In this document: positions 22,701 to 29,084 of the stretch, piece after piece | Layout: each line of letters starts with the position of its first letter | Numbering within the stretch: the first letter of the stretch is position 1 | Assembly (NCBI GenBank): GCA_964386865.1 | Contig: CAYLUN010000061.1 | Coordinates: forward strand, 1 to 33,613 | Length of the DNA: 33,613 nucleotides | Origin: CAYLUN01 sp964386865 | GTDB lineage: Bacteria; Verrucomicrobiota; Kiritimatiellia; RFP12; UBA1067 | Reading direction: 5' to 3' | Translations under genes and position numbers: made by a program | The notes under the pieces: generated by a model | Databases searched by the model: none | What the model was told of the DNA's origin: nothing | The model's input: the letters and a program-made list of their open reading frames with translations, nothing else

Positions 22701-24609
22701 TGGTGGCCACGCCCGCGTCCGGGCCGTACCAATCGTTGCCGCTGTTGCGCAGGAGGAAGCGCTTGTACGAAGTGGCCGCCTCATCCGGGAAGAGTTTGTA
22801 GTTGAGGCGGTCGGCCCCATACTCGGCAGCGCGGGCCATCATGTAAAGCGTCTTCTGCGGGATCGCGCGCGTGCCGCCGCCATGCATGCTGGTGCCCAGC
22901 ACCTGGGCCACGGCGGCGGTGGTTTGCGCCGACTCGAACAGCTCGAAGTTAATCCGGCGCTCCCAGCTGACGCCGTCGCTGTCCAGGTGGTAGTTGGCGT
23001 ACGGCTTGCCCCACCTGTTCGTGCCGTAACCCACGGGTGAGTTCGCGTAGGTCTTGCCGGGGACGTAGATGCCGTTGGTGAAACCGAACAGGTCGTTGGC
23101 GTTGGCCATCAGAGAGATGACGGGGAGCGTGCGGTTCGTGAACGCCGGGCCGATGAGGTAGGAGCCCCACGCCTCGGGCGAGCACTGCGTGTTGTCAACC
23201 GAAACCGCGATCGTCCTCAGGACGGTGGCTTGGCTCACGCCTCCGATGGGCGGGCACCAGGCGGCGGCGGGCACGCTGTTGCTGATCTCAACCGGGTTCG
23301 TGCGGATCCAGGCGATGCCGGCCGTCGCGGGGGTGAGGTTGCTCACGGTCAGCGAGCTGCCGCTATAGATGAAGGTCGAACTGTCGCGCGGGTCGGAACC
23401 GTCCAGCGTGTAGTAGATTTTCAGCCCGGCCGTCGGCGTGCTGATCACGACGCTCTGGTTCGCCGCGTAGGCGCCGGGAGGGGCTGAGAAAGCGGGCTTT
23501 TCGGCGGCCAGCGTTTCCAGATACTTGGTGCTGTTGGCCATGTTCGACCGGCCCGGCGTCGTCCGGGTGAACACTTTCAGTGCCGACGCCTTGACGCCAT
23601 CGACGGTCAGCCCGTAGGAGTTGTTCTCGCCGATTTCCGTGAGCGGCGCGGCGAACTCGTGCACGCGCACCAGCGAGCTGTTAAAGAGGTGGACCTTCTC
23701 GCCCAACTTGGACAGCCCGAACTGGCCATGCACAATCGGCGTCTGCTCATTGACTAGCGCGGTGAGGCTGAGGTCCAGGGTCAAGTCCGGACTCGCTGCC
23801 GACGATGGGTGGACTTCCACGGCCACCACGTTGGTGCCTTGCAGCAGCCCGTTCGTGGGCAGCACGGCGGACGTCCAGAGCGTCGACGGAAGGCTCGCGG
23901 AGGCGAGCGTGTCGTGCCCGACCGCGCCGGCGGGCATGTTGTGCCTCAGAACCTCGCGGCCGTTGAGGTAGACGACCGCGCCGTCGTTGAGCCGTGCGTT
24001 CATCACCAGTCCGGTGACGGTCGACGGCTTATGGACGAGGAACGTGTTGCGAAAATAGGCGGCCGTGTGGCGAGACGCGGGATTGCCGCCGTAGTCTAGC
24101 ACCGTGGCGCAGTCCAGATTCTGCTTGGGGTCGTTATAGCCCAACGGGGACTGTCCTGCCGTCCACGCCGCGTCGCTGAAGGTGGTGTTCGGCCAGGTGG
24201 CCGCCGGCGCGCTCGCGGGCGAGAGATAGCGCCAGACCGAGTTGGAGGGGATGAGGGAGTGATTGGGCGCGTTCGTCCATGCCGTGTACTCCGGCAGATC
24301 CACACTGGCGTAAACGAGCAGAAAGCCGCCTGGCGGGAGCCAGTAGTTGGGCAACCGGACACCTTTTGTCTCGTCGTAGCCGCCGGTGCTTGGAAAGCCG
24401 ACCAAATCGTACTTGTCGGACACCGCGCAGTTGTAGACGTTGGTGGCGGTCGTTCCGTTGTTGTAGATCTCGATCCAGTCCGACGTCTTATCGCCGTTCT
24501 CGTCAGCCAGATTCGTGCTATCGTAGCACACCTCGTTGATGACCAGAGCGCCGTGGGCAAATAGCCCTAGGCAGGCGCTTAAAGCGAGGACAACTTTCTT
24601 ATTACACAT
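16789..24609 (-). CDS. Giant secreted CotH-kinase / FG-GAP / InlB-repeat protein
   Basis: A protein of 2606 residues with a signal peptide (MCNKKVVLALSACLGLFAHG). Approximate domains in order: lamin-tail domain (20-130, LVINEVCYDST, SDWIEIYNNG); galactose-binding-like domain (135-300); chitobiase-type C-terminal domain (365-475, YYTLDGSDP); CotH kinase domain (490-920, with SMHGGGTR, YWGINNLRESYDKHYL and the acidic RWRWMLYDLDVAG); four Listeria-Bacteroides/InlB-type repeats of about 74 residues (1018-1313); a propeller with seven FG-GAP/VCBS-like acidic loops such as DVDGDG and DLDGDG (about 1465-1815); two tandem Ig-like units (1840-2016); a divergent InlB-like repeat; a putative Ig domain; and an unrecognised C-terminal region (2183-2606). 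GAGGTG lies four bases before the ATG. It is the last gene of the VTC-DUF4956-HlyD-TolC run and is probably surface-exposed. CotH proteins are atypical kinases; the substrate here is unknown. Confidence 0.92.
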   Translation of the reverse strand: MCNKKVVLALSACLGLFAHGALVINEVCYDSTNLADENGDKTSDWIEIYNNGTTATNVYNCAVSDKYDLVGFPSTGGYDETKGVRLPNYWLPPGGFLLVYASVDLPEYTAWTNAPNHSLIPSNSVWRYLSPASAPAATWPNTTFSDAAWTAGQSPLGYNDPKQNLDCATVLDYGGNPASRHTAAYFRNTFLVHKPSTVTGLVMNARLNDGAVVYLNGREVLRHNMPAGAVGHDTLASASLPSTLWTSAVLPTNGLLQGTNVVAVEVHPSSAASPDLTLDLSLTALVNEQTPIVHGQFGLSKLGEKVHLFNSSLVRVHEFAAPLTEIGENNSYGLTVDGVKASALKVFTRTTPGRSNMANSTKYLETLAAEKPAFSAPPGAYAANQSVVISTPTAGLKIYYTLDGSDPRDSSTFIYSGSSLTVSNLTPATAGIAWIRTNPVEISNSVPAAAWCPPIGGVSQATVLRTIAVSVDNTQCSPEAWGSYLIGPAFTNRTLPVISLMANANDLFGFTNGIYVPGKTYANSPVGYGTNRWGKPYANYHLDSDGVSWERRINFELFESAQTTAAVAQVLGTSMHGGGTRAIPQKTLYMMARAAEYGADRLNYKLFPDEAATSYKRFLLRNSGNDWYGPDAGVATMMKDATFHRISRSLDISLMAYRPTVTYLNGQYWGINNLRESYDKHYLATRYGLEPDNVDILMHEEDPLNEAKVVITRIDGDKAADEDYETMIGWISSNALSVAANFQQVQAWVDVTNLADYVVAETFFANTDWPINNCDFWRAHTNQVAACGKYGDTRWRWMLYDLDVAGEQGSDFDMFDYLSDKDMTDVREPGFLVNKLWKYMPYRNYFVTRYANLLNTTFKPARTETLITEAAQAIAPEIETHFRRWGRAHTRDQWQQAVNSALVQYTAERHAALWGHLDEHFNLGGTGQFTVRNSDPGGTGGHFVVNGMPIEPTTDGVTNRASWAGTYFRSLAASVQAVPDPGYLFAGWEGIASAGATLSVFVTATPQTLVARFLPEGSVGCTVLFDAQGGTVDPTNKFVAVGGAYGMLPLPTRGGHAFEGWWTEPGGAGTQVFSTTTVTGLDDRTLYAKWALAAYTVTFDAQGGTVDPANTSVTYSATYGTLPTPSRTGYAFGGWWTEAGGAGSQVIDTTPVTITADQTLYAKWTANEYTVTFDAQSGAVDPASTSVTFDAPYGELPTPARSGYTFGGWRTEPGGAGTLITAGSTVALTAAQTLYASWAANAYTVTFNPQGGAVDPGSTSVTFASSYGELPAPVRDGYTFDGWWTGADGAGAHVTALTAVATASDHTLYALWTVIVKGSASRAVADKTVTLTVTPAWGTAAWTCEETLPDGLKPLGLAGHNVSWDRASRTITWSGTNAAVATLRYSVLGRAGTYTLAGAATFDDTGDVIAGDSLLTIAQTAAWTGWRYPRADQAGLAAAAESTAVPVTATLTTLFTATGTVSEALLTGDVDGDGTLELVATAGSELRLYRGDGTVKRTVALPRPCFPALLEDVDGDGTLDIGLGSGGAGFAAYLYKGDGTLLKTFAGQHANGTNVTVAPIGLTGPTLLLGYNPTRTNALPRGVAAFDYVSATESWYYPVGPTNGNAFSVADLDGDGSLDVTMRSAAVNKGASGSGTTDGDMYLVVVDEAGAPKLSQVYPAPGDGVADHLFADLDGDGACEILGFEGHDAAANKGASQIHVYGTNGATRATYNGPDNAGWAFAVGDVGGDSGLEIVATTTSGEKTVILDRALNKLLEKSAVGFVKLLCDLTGDGVPEIVTLSNTGLLRVLDVRLNVVASVQAGTRQGTVIASDINADGVVELACRTDKLYVFGFRKLALPRVNTFALDAGKASTADRVVTLNNACSNAPTHYMASESPTFDGAAWQVYAAAPLFALSDGAGAKAVYFKVKNQAGESPVVSDTLSQPQAKPVVTTLALNAGAAGTNRRTVTLNNDCTGVPTQYQASASSTFDGGAAPWQTYGTAPTFELPVGKGTKTVYFRVRNALGTSATKTDTISLDETAVQVTATADPAAGGTVTPAVGLIYPGKPLALTAKAATGWVFTGWENGSKALARSVAVAEDGNADGQVEVTASFKPLTELAYPSIVNPGTRFATVGVAFALPLTVSSESAPTVTVTGLPTGLKLDAARLSIVGVPTKAGLFTVMVAATNAKGAALPQAFYVVIDALPAWAQGTFNGTAGTDELGAGVASLTVSALGAVSGKITLRGSNYTFSAASYASLDEDDTFRLTSTAKVGVVAFPLTLAVSAPPAAQSNVLAVAVPATLGKADGELGGDGWLTLYRNVWKDAGMTTVLTNGFSGYFTASLPGGSDFGSGYLTFTVDAAGGVKTVGKLADGTAVSLSGTLVLDEDGRVWTVIYTAPAAYKGGGLFGVVEWLKPADGVPAVVQTLASPFDWTSLNPLSTSDVEAAGFSWSLQLVGGWYAKVGNLYDYYRDKALSASVDGGAPAPALWVGASRYESAWWDPNGLTILAVTNNLGVMTGLSAPKIGTPVKDGADYIYDSVTNAVGLTIALARPTGIFTGSFKAWFDYDATHTSKSFPYEGVLTPVRASGEAEGRGYFLSSDKATYENALGATITYSFNWSYDFLLLAE
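20670..21555 (-). repeat. Four tandem 222-bp units (Listeria-Bacteroides/InlB-type repeats)
   Basis: Four consecutive coding units of about 74 codons, each with YTVTFDAQGG-like start, a VDPxxTSV core, YGxLPxPxRxGYxFxGWWT and TLYAxW end. The units are similar enough at the DNA level to be a likely site of slippage or recombination. In the protein they form a spacer or stalk between the CotH domain and the FG-GAP propeller. Confidence 0.85.
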
Positions 24610-24695
24610 ACCACACCTCTTTCAAGCAGAATCTTCTACGGATCGATGGCGCATAGCCTTCATGGGCGAGCCGCCCGTGCCACAGAGAAAGGCGC

Positions 24696-26156
24696 TTACT
24701 GTTCCGCTGTCAGCGGGCCGCCGCTCACCGTCTCTAAGTACTGTGTCAGCCGCTGGCTTTCGCGCTCCGCCTTCAGGCAGACCCTGACATACTCGAGCAG
24801 CTCTTCGCGCGCGTCGAGCACGTCTTCGCGCCGGACCGTCGGCTCGCTGGCGAGCGCGTCGATCCGCTTGGTCATGGACGTGCGCAGGCGCTCGCAGTCG
24901 GCGGCGACCAGGTCCCGCTCGCTCCGCATGCGGCGGTAATCGTCCAGCATGCCGCCGACCTCGCGGCGGATCTGGTCGTACAGGCCGTGCACGCGGGTCT
25001 GGGCAGCGGCCAGCTGGGTTCGCGTCAGCCGGACCTCGTCGCCTAGCCAGTTGAAGACCGGGAGGGTCACGGCTGTGCGGAGCTGCCACTCGGTTTCGTC
25101 GCTCGCGTCGCTGTCAAAGCCTGAGCCGCCCTGCTCGTAGGAGGTCGTTTCCGCGCTTTCCACCTCATACTGGGCTTCCACGTACTCGAACCACGGGATC
25201 TGCCCGGCGCGGGCCGCTCGGACGGCGTGCTCGGCCGCCTCCTGCTCGCGCTGTGCCCGAACCAGGTCGGGCCGCCGCAGGAAGGCTAGCTCGGTGAGCG
25301 CCGCCACGTCGAGGTATTCGGCCTTGACCCGTCGGCTGGAGTCTGCCGGCCGCAGCCGGATGAGCTCGGAGGGAACGTTCGCCAAAACCGCGATCCGGCG
25401 GATGAGCTGTTGCTGCTCGGCCTGCCGCTCGCGGATCTCGGAGCGCAGGGCCGCGAGGCGCGTCTCAGCCCGGATCAGCTCAATCGCGCTGACCACTCCG
25501 GCTTCGGACTGCTCGCGCCGGAGCGCGCAAGCCTGCTGGCGCAGGTCTGACTTCTGCTCCAGCAGGTCGATTTCGCCCCGCAAGATATCGGCTTCAAGGC
25601 AAAGCGACTTCACCTCGCAGAAGACCGCGTAAGCCGCCTCTTTCGACTCCGCCTCTTTCGCCTGGGCGGCGGCATCGCCGCGCTTGCGCAGCCAGCGGTT
25701 GACAAAAGGGTTGACCGTGTAGACGCGGAGGCCGGCGGTCGAGCCGTCGAAGTCCTTCTCTCCCCACTCCCGGTCGCCGCCGGACGAGCTGGACGTCTCC
25801 TCTTGCTCCTCGCCCCAATGGCTGCCGGTGCTGAGGCGGGGGTTGCGCCAGCCCGTGTCCACGGCCGTCTGGTGCCGCTCCGCCTCCGCGTCAAGCAGCA
25901 GGGCCTGGGCCTCGGCGCTGTTGGCGGCCGCCAGCCGCGCCAGCACATCCCAGTCATATCCGTCCGGGGGGGGCGCGGGCAGTGCCGCCGCCGCAGACGG
26001 GGCGTTGGTCGGCGTCGCGGCGGCCGTCGCCGGCTGCGTCGCCGGCTGCGTCGCCGGCTGCGTCGTCGGCTCGGCCCGCTCTACGCTGGCACACCCCGCC
26101 GCAAGGCCCAGCGCCATGCCAATCCCTATGAAATGCACTAATGCCTGACTCGTCAT
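24696..26156 (-). CDS. TolC-type outer membrane efflux lipoprotein
   Basis: A protein of 486 residues. The lipobox LGLAAGC predicts acylation at C22. A PATQ-type repeat and an Ala/Pro-rich linker follow (about 30-65). The rest has the two-fold helical layout of outer-membrane factors, for example YDWDVLARLAAANSAEAQAL, ALRREQSEAGVVSAIELIRA, then FLRRPDLVRAQREQEAAEHA in the second half. This family forms the outer-membrane channel of tripartite pumps and type I secretion. It starts 33 bases after the HlyD-like gene. A non-standard insertion rich in Ser, Gly, Glu and Asp lies near residue 115-135 (ETSSSSGGDREWGEKDFDG). No inner-membrane pump is encoded nearby. Confidence 0.88.
   Translation of the reverse strand: MTSQALVHFIGIGMALGLAAGCASVERAEPTTQPATQPATQPATAAATPTNAPSAAAALPAPPPDGYDWDVLARLAAANSAEAQALLLDAEAERHQTAVDTGWRNPRLSTGSHWGEEQEETSSSSGGDREWGEKDFDGSTAGLRVYTVNPFVNRWLRKRGDAAAQAKEAESKEAAYAVFCEVKSLCLEADILRGEIDLLEQKSDLRQQACALRREQSEAGVVSAIELIRAETRLAALRSEIRERQAEQQQLIRRIAVLANVPSELIRLRPADSSRRVKAEYLDVAALTELAFLRRPDLVRAQREQEAAEHAVRAARAGQIPWFEYVEAQYEVESAETTSYEQGGSGFDSDASDETEWQLRTAVTLPVFNWLGDEVRLTRTQLAAAQTRVHGLYDQIRREVGGMLDDYRRMRSERDLVAADCERLRTSMTKRIDALASEPTVRREDVLDAREELLEYVRVCLKAERESQRLTQYLETVSGGPLTAEQ
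26026..26061. repeat. Three tandem 12-bp units encoding a PATQ repeat
   Basis: GTCGCCGGCTGC occurs three times in succession on the plus strand, with a partial fourth unit after it. On the coding strand it gives Pro-Ala-Thr-Gln repeats in the linker just after the lipobox of the TolC-type protein. Copy number could vary by slippage without changing the frame. Confidence 0.8.
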
Positions 26157-26189
26157 GTCGCTTACGGCTTCTGGCCACCCTCGGTCCGT

Positions 26190-27395
26190 TTACAAGGAGG
26201 ACGGCCTACTTCCGGAAAAAAAACAGGTTCGCCTCACGCTTTCCAGCCAGGATTCCCGATGTGCGGGCTGGAGCGCCACGGTCTCGCCTGGAACCAAAGC
26301 GTTGTCGTCGTCCAGCAGGCGCAGCCGGACGCGCCGGCCGCGCACCGGGAAGCGCGGGGCCGGATTGAAGGGGTCGAGCAGGTCGAGAACCTCGGGGTCG
26401 ATCGACTCCACTTGGGCGGTAAGCGTCTGCCGCGCGTCGCCCGTCAGGCGGCGGACGGTCAGCTTGTCGCCCTGGGCCAGGCCCGCGAACTGGCGCTGGG
26501 TCAGCAGCCCCGTGATGTAAAGCGAGCTGACCGAGGCGACGCGCACGAGCGGCTCGCCCGCGACCACCACATCGCCGGTCTGGCGCTGGATGCGCGAGAC
26601 GATCCCCGCCCGCGACGCGCGCAGCACGAACGGCTCGCTCTTGGCGGCCTGCTTGTAGGTCTGCGCCACCTGCCGCAAGGACTCCTTGAGCGGGTCGCTG
26701 GTGGCCTCGAGGGCTGTTGCGGCCAGCAGCTCCTGCACCTCTTTCAAATCTTTGGCGGCGACGTCGTGCCGCTTCTGAAGCGCGTCGATGAGGGGCGCGT
26801 ACCGCTGCACGGTCTGATCCAGCGCCTGCGCTTTGGGCCTGAGGGAGGAGAGCTCAACCTCGCTGACCAGGCGCTTGTCGATCAGCGGCTGGAGCCGCTT
26901 GATTTCGGCTTCGAGGCCCGCCAGCTCTGCCTCGTCTCTAGACCGGTTCATCTTCTCGGTCTCCAGCTCGACCGCAGCCTCCTGCACCATCTGCCGGCTG
27001 CGCCGCTCAGACTCCTCGAGGGTTTGCCGGTAACGCGCCGCGCCCTGCTCGTAGCGCAGCACGCTCTGCTCGTAGTCCATCAGGCGCGCCTCCTGCAAGG
27101 CCAGATCCATCGCGCGGTCAGCCGGATCGAGGCGCACCAGCACATCGCCCGGGTTGACGCGCTGCCCCGGCTGCACCTCGATCGACAGGATTCTCGCCGT
27201 CTCTACGGCGCCGACGGTCTCGGACTCGCTTTCGACCACGCCCGTGAACCGGGAGAGGGAGGTGTCGCGCGTCTGGAACCACAGGAAAAAGGGGATCAGA
27301 ACGATGATCGCCAGCAGGAAGCAGGCGCGCAGAAAATGCCGCGCGTAGATCCGGAGTGGAACCTTCATCCTCGCCCGTTTAAATGCTGTCTTCAT
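26190..27395 (-). CDS. HlyD-type periplasmic adaptor (membrane fusion) protein
   Basis: A protein of 401 residues with one N-terminal membrane helix (ACFLLAIIVLIPFFLWF, about 29-45). The first half of the lipoyl domain is at about 60-90 (ILSIEVQPGQRVNPGDVLVR). A long coiled coil spans about 95-235. The second lipoyl half is RASRAGIVSRIQRQTGDVVV, followed by a beta-barrel region (LYITGLLTQRQFAGLAQGDK). Such adaptors join an inner-membrane transporter to a TolC-type channel. The ATG at 27395 has AGAAGG five bases upstream. It lies 16 bases after the DUF4956 gene and 33 bases before the TolC-type gene. The expected ABC ATPase or RND pump is missing from the locus. Confidence 0.9.
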   Translation of the reverse strand: MKTAFKRARMKVPLRIYARHFLRACFLLAIIVLIPFFLWFQTRDTSLSRFTGVVESESETVGAVETARILSIEVQPGQRVNPGDVLVRLDPADRAMDLALQEARLMDYEQSVLRYEQGAARYRQTLEESERRSRQMVQEAAVELETEKMNRSRDEAELAGLEAEIKRLQPLIDKRLVSEVELSSLRPKAQALDQTVQRYAPLIDALQKRHDVAAKDLKEVQELLAATALEATSDPLKESLRQVAQTYKQAAKSEPFVLRASRAGIVSRIQRQTGDVVVAGEPLVRVASVSSLYITGLLTQRQFAGLAQGDKLTVRRLTGDARQTLTAQVESIDPEVLDLLDPFNPAPRFPVRGRRVRLRLLDDDNALVPGETVALQPAHRESWLESVRRTCFFSGSRPSSL

Positions 27396-27411
27396 AAAAG
27401 CCTTCTGTGCC

Positions 27412-28107
27412 TCACAGCTCGACCGTGGTTCGCTGCATCAGCAGCACGACATCCGCGAAACAGCCCGCCTTCTTGAAGGCGTCGATGAGGTCGCGCTGAT
27501 AGGCCGGATCGAGCAGCCTCACCTGATACGAGTACTCCACGCAGTCGCCCTGCTCCGCGTCGCGCATGCCCAGCAGGTAGTACGAGGAGCAGAAGCGGAC
27601 GAGGGCGTCCTTAACCGCTTGGTCGGCCTTGGTGTCGTTCGTCTGCATGGTGAACCGCAGCAGCCCTTCGTACTCCCGCCGCGAGGCAAACGGCGCCCAG
27701 TGCAGGGCCAGCGCCACGGCGTTGATCAGCACCGTGCCGACCGCCGCGACGACCGGCATGCCCGCCCCGCAGGCGATGCCGACGCCTAGGCAGGCGAACA
27801 AGAACATGGCGTCTCGCGGGTCGCGCACCGGCGTGCGGAAGCGGATGATGGCCAGCGTCCCCAGGATGCCCATGCCCCGCGCGAGGTTGGTGCCGACCGC
27901 CATGATCAGCATGCAGGTGACCATGCTGCCCAGCACCATCGTGTGGATGTACGACCGCGAGTACGTGAACCCGCGGAAGGTGTACTGGTAGACCACCGCG
28001 AACAGCATGGACAGCAGGAAGCTCAGGATCATCGCGCCCGCGACCGTCGACGCTGCCAGCGTCTCCTCAGTTCCAAAAAACATCGAAAGATAATCGTTTA
28101 CATTCAC
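27412..28107 (-). CDS. DUF4956 family membrane protein
   Basis: A protein of 231 residues. Four likely membrane helices lie at about 22-42, 54-72, 101-113 and 115-137. Between helices two and three is the hallmark LGTLAIIRFRTPVRDPRDAM (residues about 82-101), which is the conserved IVRFRTP-type segment of DUF4956. The C-terminal 90 residues are soluble and probably cytoplasmic. Biochemical function is unknown. DUF4956 genes are often found beside VTC-domain and CotH genes, as here, where it starts 13 bases after the VTC stop. The positively charged RFRTPVRDP loop could contact an anionic polymer or lipid, but that is inference. Confidence 0.9.
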   Translation of the reverse strand: MNVNDYLSMFFGTEETLAASTVAGAMILSFLLSMLFAVVYQYTFRGFTYSRSYIHTMVLGSMVTCMLIMAVGTNLARGMGILGTLAIIRFRTPVRDPRDAMFLFACLGVGIACGAGMPVVAAVGTVLINAVALALHWAPFASRREYEGLLRFTMQTNDTKADQAVKDALVRFCSSYYLLGMRDAEQGDCVEYSYQVRLLDPAYQRDLIDAFKKAGCFADVVLLMQRTTVEL

Positions 28108-28120
28108 AAATCGCTCACTT

Positions 28121-28942
28121 TCAAGCCTCTGCCAGCGCCTCCTCCGTCGCGCTGTTCGTCGACGGGTAGCCCCGGAACAAGGCCTCGCGCCACATCGCCG
28201 TCGAGTACTTGCAGTTCCCGACCTTGCGCAACTGGAAACGCTCCACCAAATCCATCACCCACACCGGCGTATGCGACAGGGCCTTGACCTCCAGGATCAC
28301 GCCAGAGTAGGGCAGCCCGAAGCCTTGCGCCTCCGTCGAGTCCATGCCGCGCCAGATGCCGCTGCGCCCGAAATCCGTCCACGAGTTCGTCATCTGATAC
28401 TCGAGCTTGCGGTCAAACGTCACCCGCGCATACCGATCCACCGTGCCCACATAGGACTCCCGCACGTACCTCACCAGCGCCATCGGCATCGCGCCGAGCT
28501 CCCACACCAGCCGCTTGAACTGGAGGAAGTCGACCTCCTGCTTCTCGCTCTTGAAACACGCGGGCAGGCGCATTCCGAAAATCAGCTCTTTGCTCCACAG
28601 GCCGAACGGAATCGGCACCCGGCTCTTGACGATCGTGTCCTCTAGCTTCGCCTTGATCTCCGCGAACACCGGCGCCGAGCCGATCTCTCCGTACGTCCGC
28701 GCCCGCAGCTTGAAGCGGGTGACCGCCTCCTGCTCCTTCGCCTTGTGCAGAGAAAGCTCGCGGTCATCCAGCTGCAGGGTCGTGATCGTGTACTCCGGCG
28801 GGGAACCATGCGTGTACGGATCCTGCGTGCAGAAGGGGGCGATAAACGTCCGGATTTCCTGCACGATGCTCCGCGGTATGATGTACTTCGCCTCATAACG
28901 CGTCACCAGATCCTGCTGCGCCTGTTTCCCTTTTCTTAACAC
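28121..28942 (-). CDS. VTC-domain polyphosphate polymerase
   Basis: A protein of about 273 residues. It shows the triphosphate-tunnel core of VTC polymerases, which make polyphosphate from ATP: RYEAKYIIP at the start, TLQLDD, the basic/acidic strands FKLRARTYGE and VFAEIKAKLEDTIVKSR, then RESYVGTVDRYARVTFDR, VILEVKAL and GNCKYSTAMW. The tunnel's alternating Arg/Lys and Glu residues are all there. I prefer the GTG at 28942, since GAAGGA (28954-28949) is six bases upstream; the in-frame ATG at 28972 has no ribosome site and overlaps a -10-like sequence. It is the first gene of the run that continues with DUF4956, HlyD, TolC and the giant CotH protein. Confidence 0.9.
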   Translation of the reverse strand: MLRKGKQAQQDLVTRYEAKYIIPRSIVQEIRTFIAPFCTQDPYTHGSPPEYTITTLQLDDRELSLHKAKEQEAVTRFKLRARTYGEIGSAPVFAEIKAKLEDTIVKSRVPIPFGLWSKELIFGMRLPACFKSEKQEVDFLQFKRLVWELGAMPMALVRYVRESYVGTVDRYARVTFDRKLEYQMTNSWTDFGRSGIWRGMDSTEAQGFGLPYSGVILEVKALSHTPVWVMDLVERFQLRKVGNCKYSTAMWREALFRGYPSTNSATEEALAEA

Positions 28943-28970
28943 ACGTGTTCCTTCATTCAAGGTACAGGCC

Positions 28971-28976
28971 ATAATA
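28971..28976 (-). promoter_or_regulatory. Possible -10 box of the VTC operon
   Basis: TATTAT on the minus strand (28976-28971) matches five of six positions of the -10 consensus. No good -35 lies at the right distance (AACAGA), as is common at activator-dependent promoters. Transcription from near 28964 would leave a leader of about 22 bases before the GTG at 28942. Confidence 0.35.
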
Positions 28977-28996
28977 TCACGAAGCTGTGGGCGTCT

Positions 28997-29015
28997 GTTA
29001 GCGAAAAGTTAGCGA
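28997..29015 (-). promoter_or_regulatory. 8-bp direct repeat with 11-bp period upstream of the VTC gene (operator candidate)
   Basis: On the minus strand TCGCTAAC occurs at 29015-29008 and again at 29004-28997, separated by TTT. Two direct repeats with an 11-base period are the binding geometry of OmpR/PhoB-type regulators. The near edge is 20 bases upstream of the -10-like sequence. It differs in sequence from the E. coli Pho box, so the regulator is not identified. Confidence 0.45.
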
Positions 29016-29031
29016 CATACACATATTCTGA

Positions 29032-29052
29032 GGGCGCCAGTTTGTCGCGCCC
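29032..29052. terminator. Hairpin after the lyase gene
   Basis: GGGCGC (29032-29037) and GCGCCC (29047-29052) form a 6-bp stem with a 9-base loop, 32 bases after the stop of the lyase gene. There is no T run. It may end the upstream transcript before the VTC promoter. Confidence 0.3.
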
Positions 29053-29084
29053 ACAGGCCGGCCTGCTGAGCCGAAGGAGGCCCT

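Noticed and set aside
29054..29065. Perfect 12-bp palindrome CAGGCCGGCCTG after the lyase gene
   Set aside because: There is no loop for a hairpin and such GC palindromes are frequent at this base composition; too weak to call an operator.
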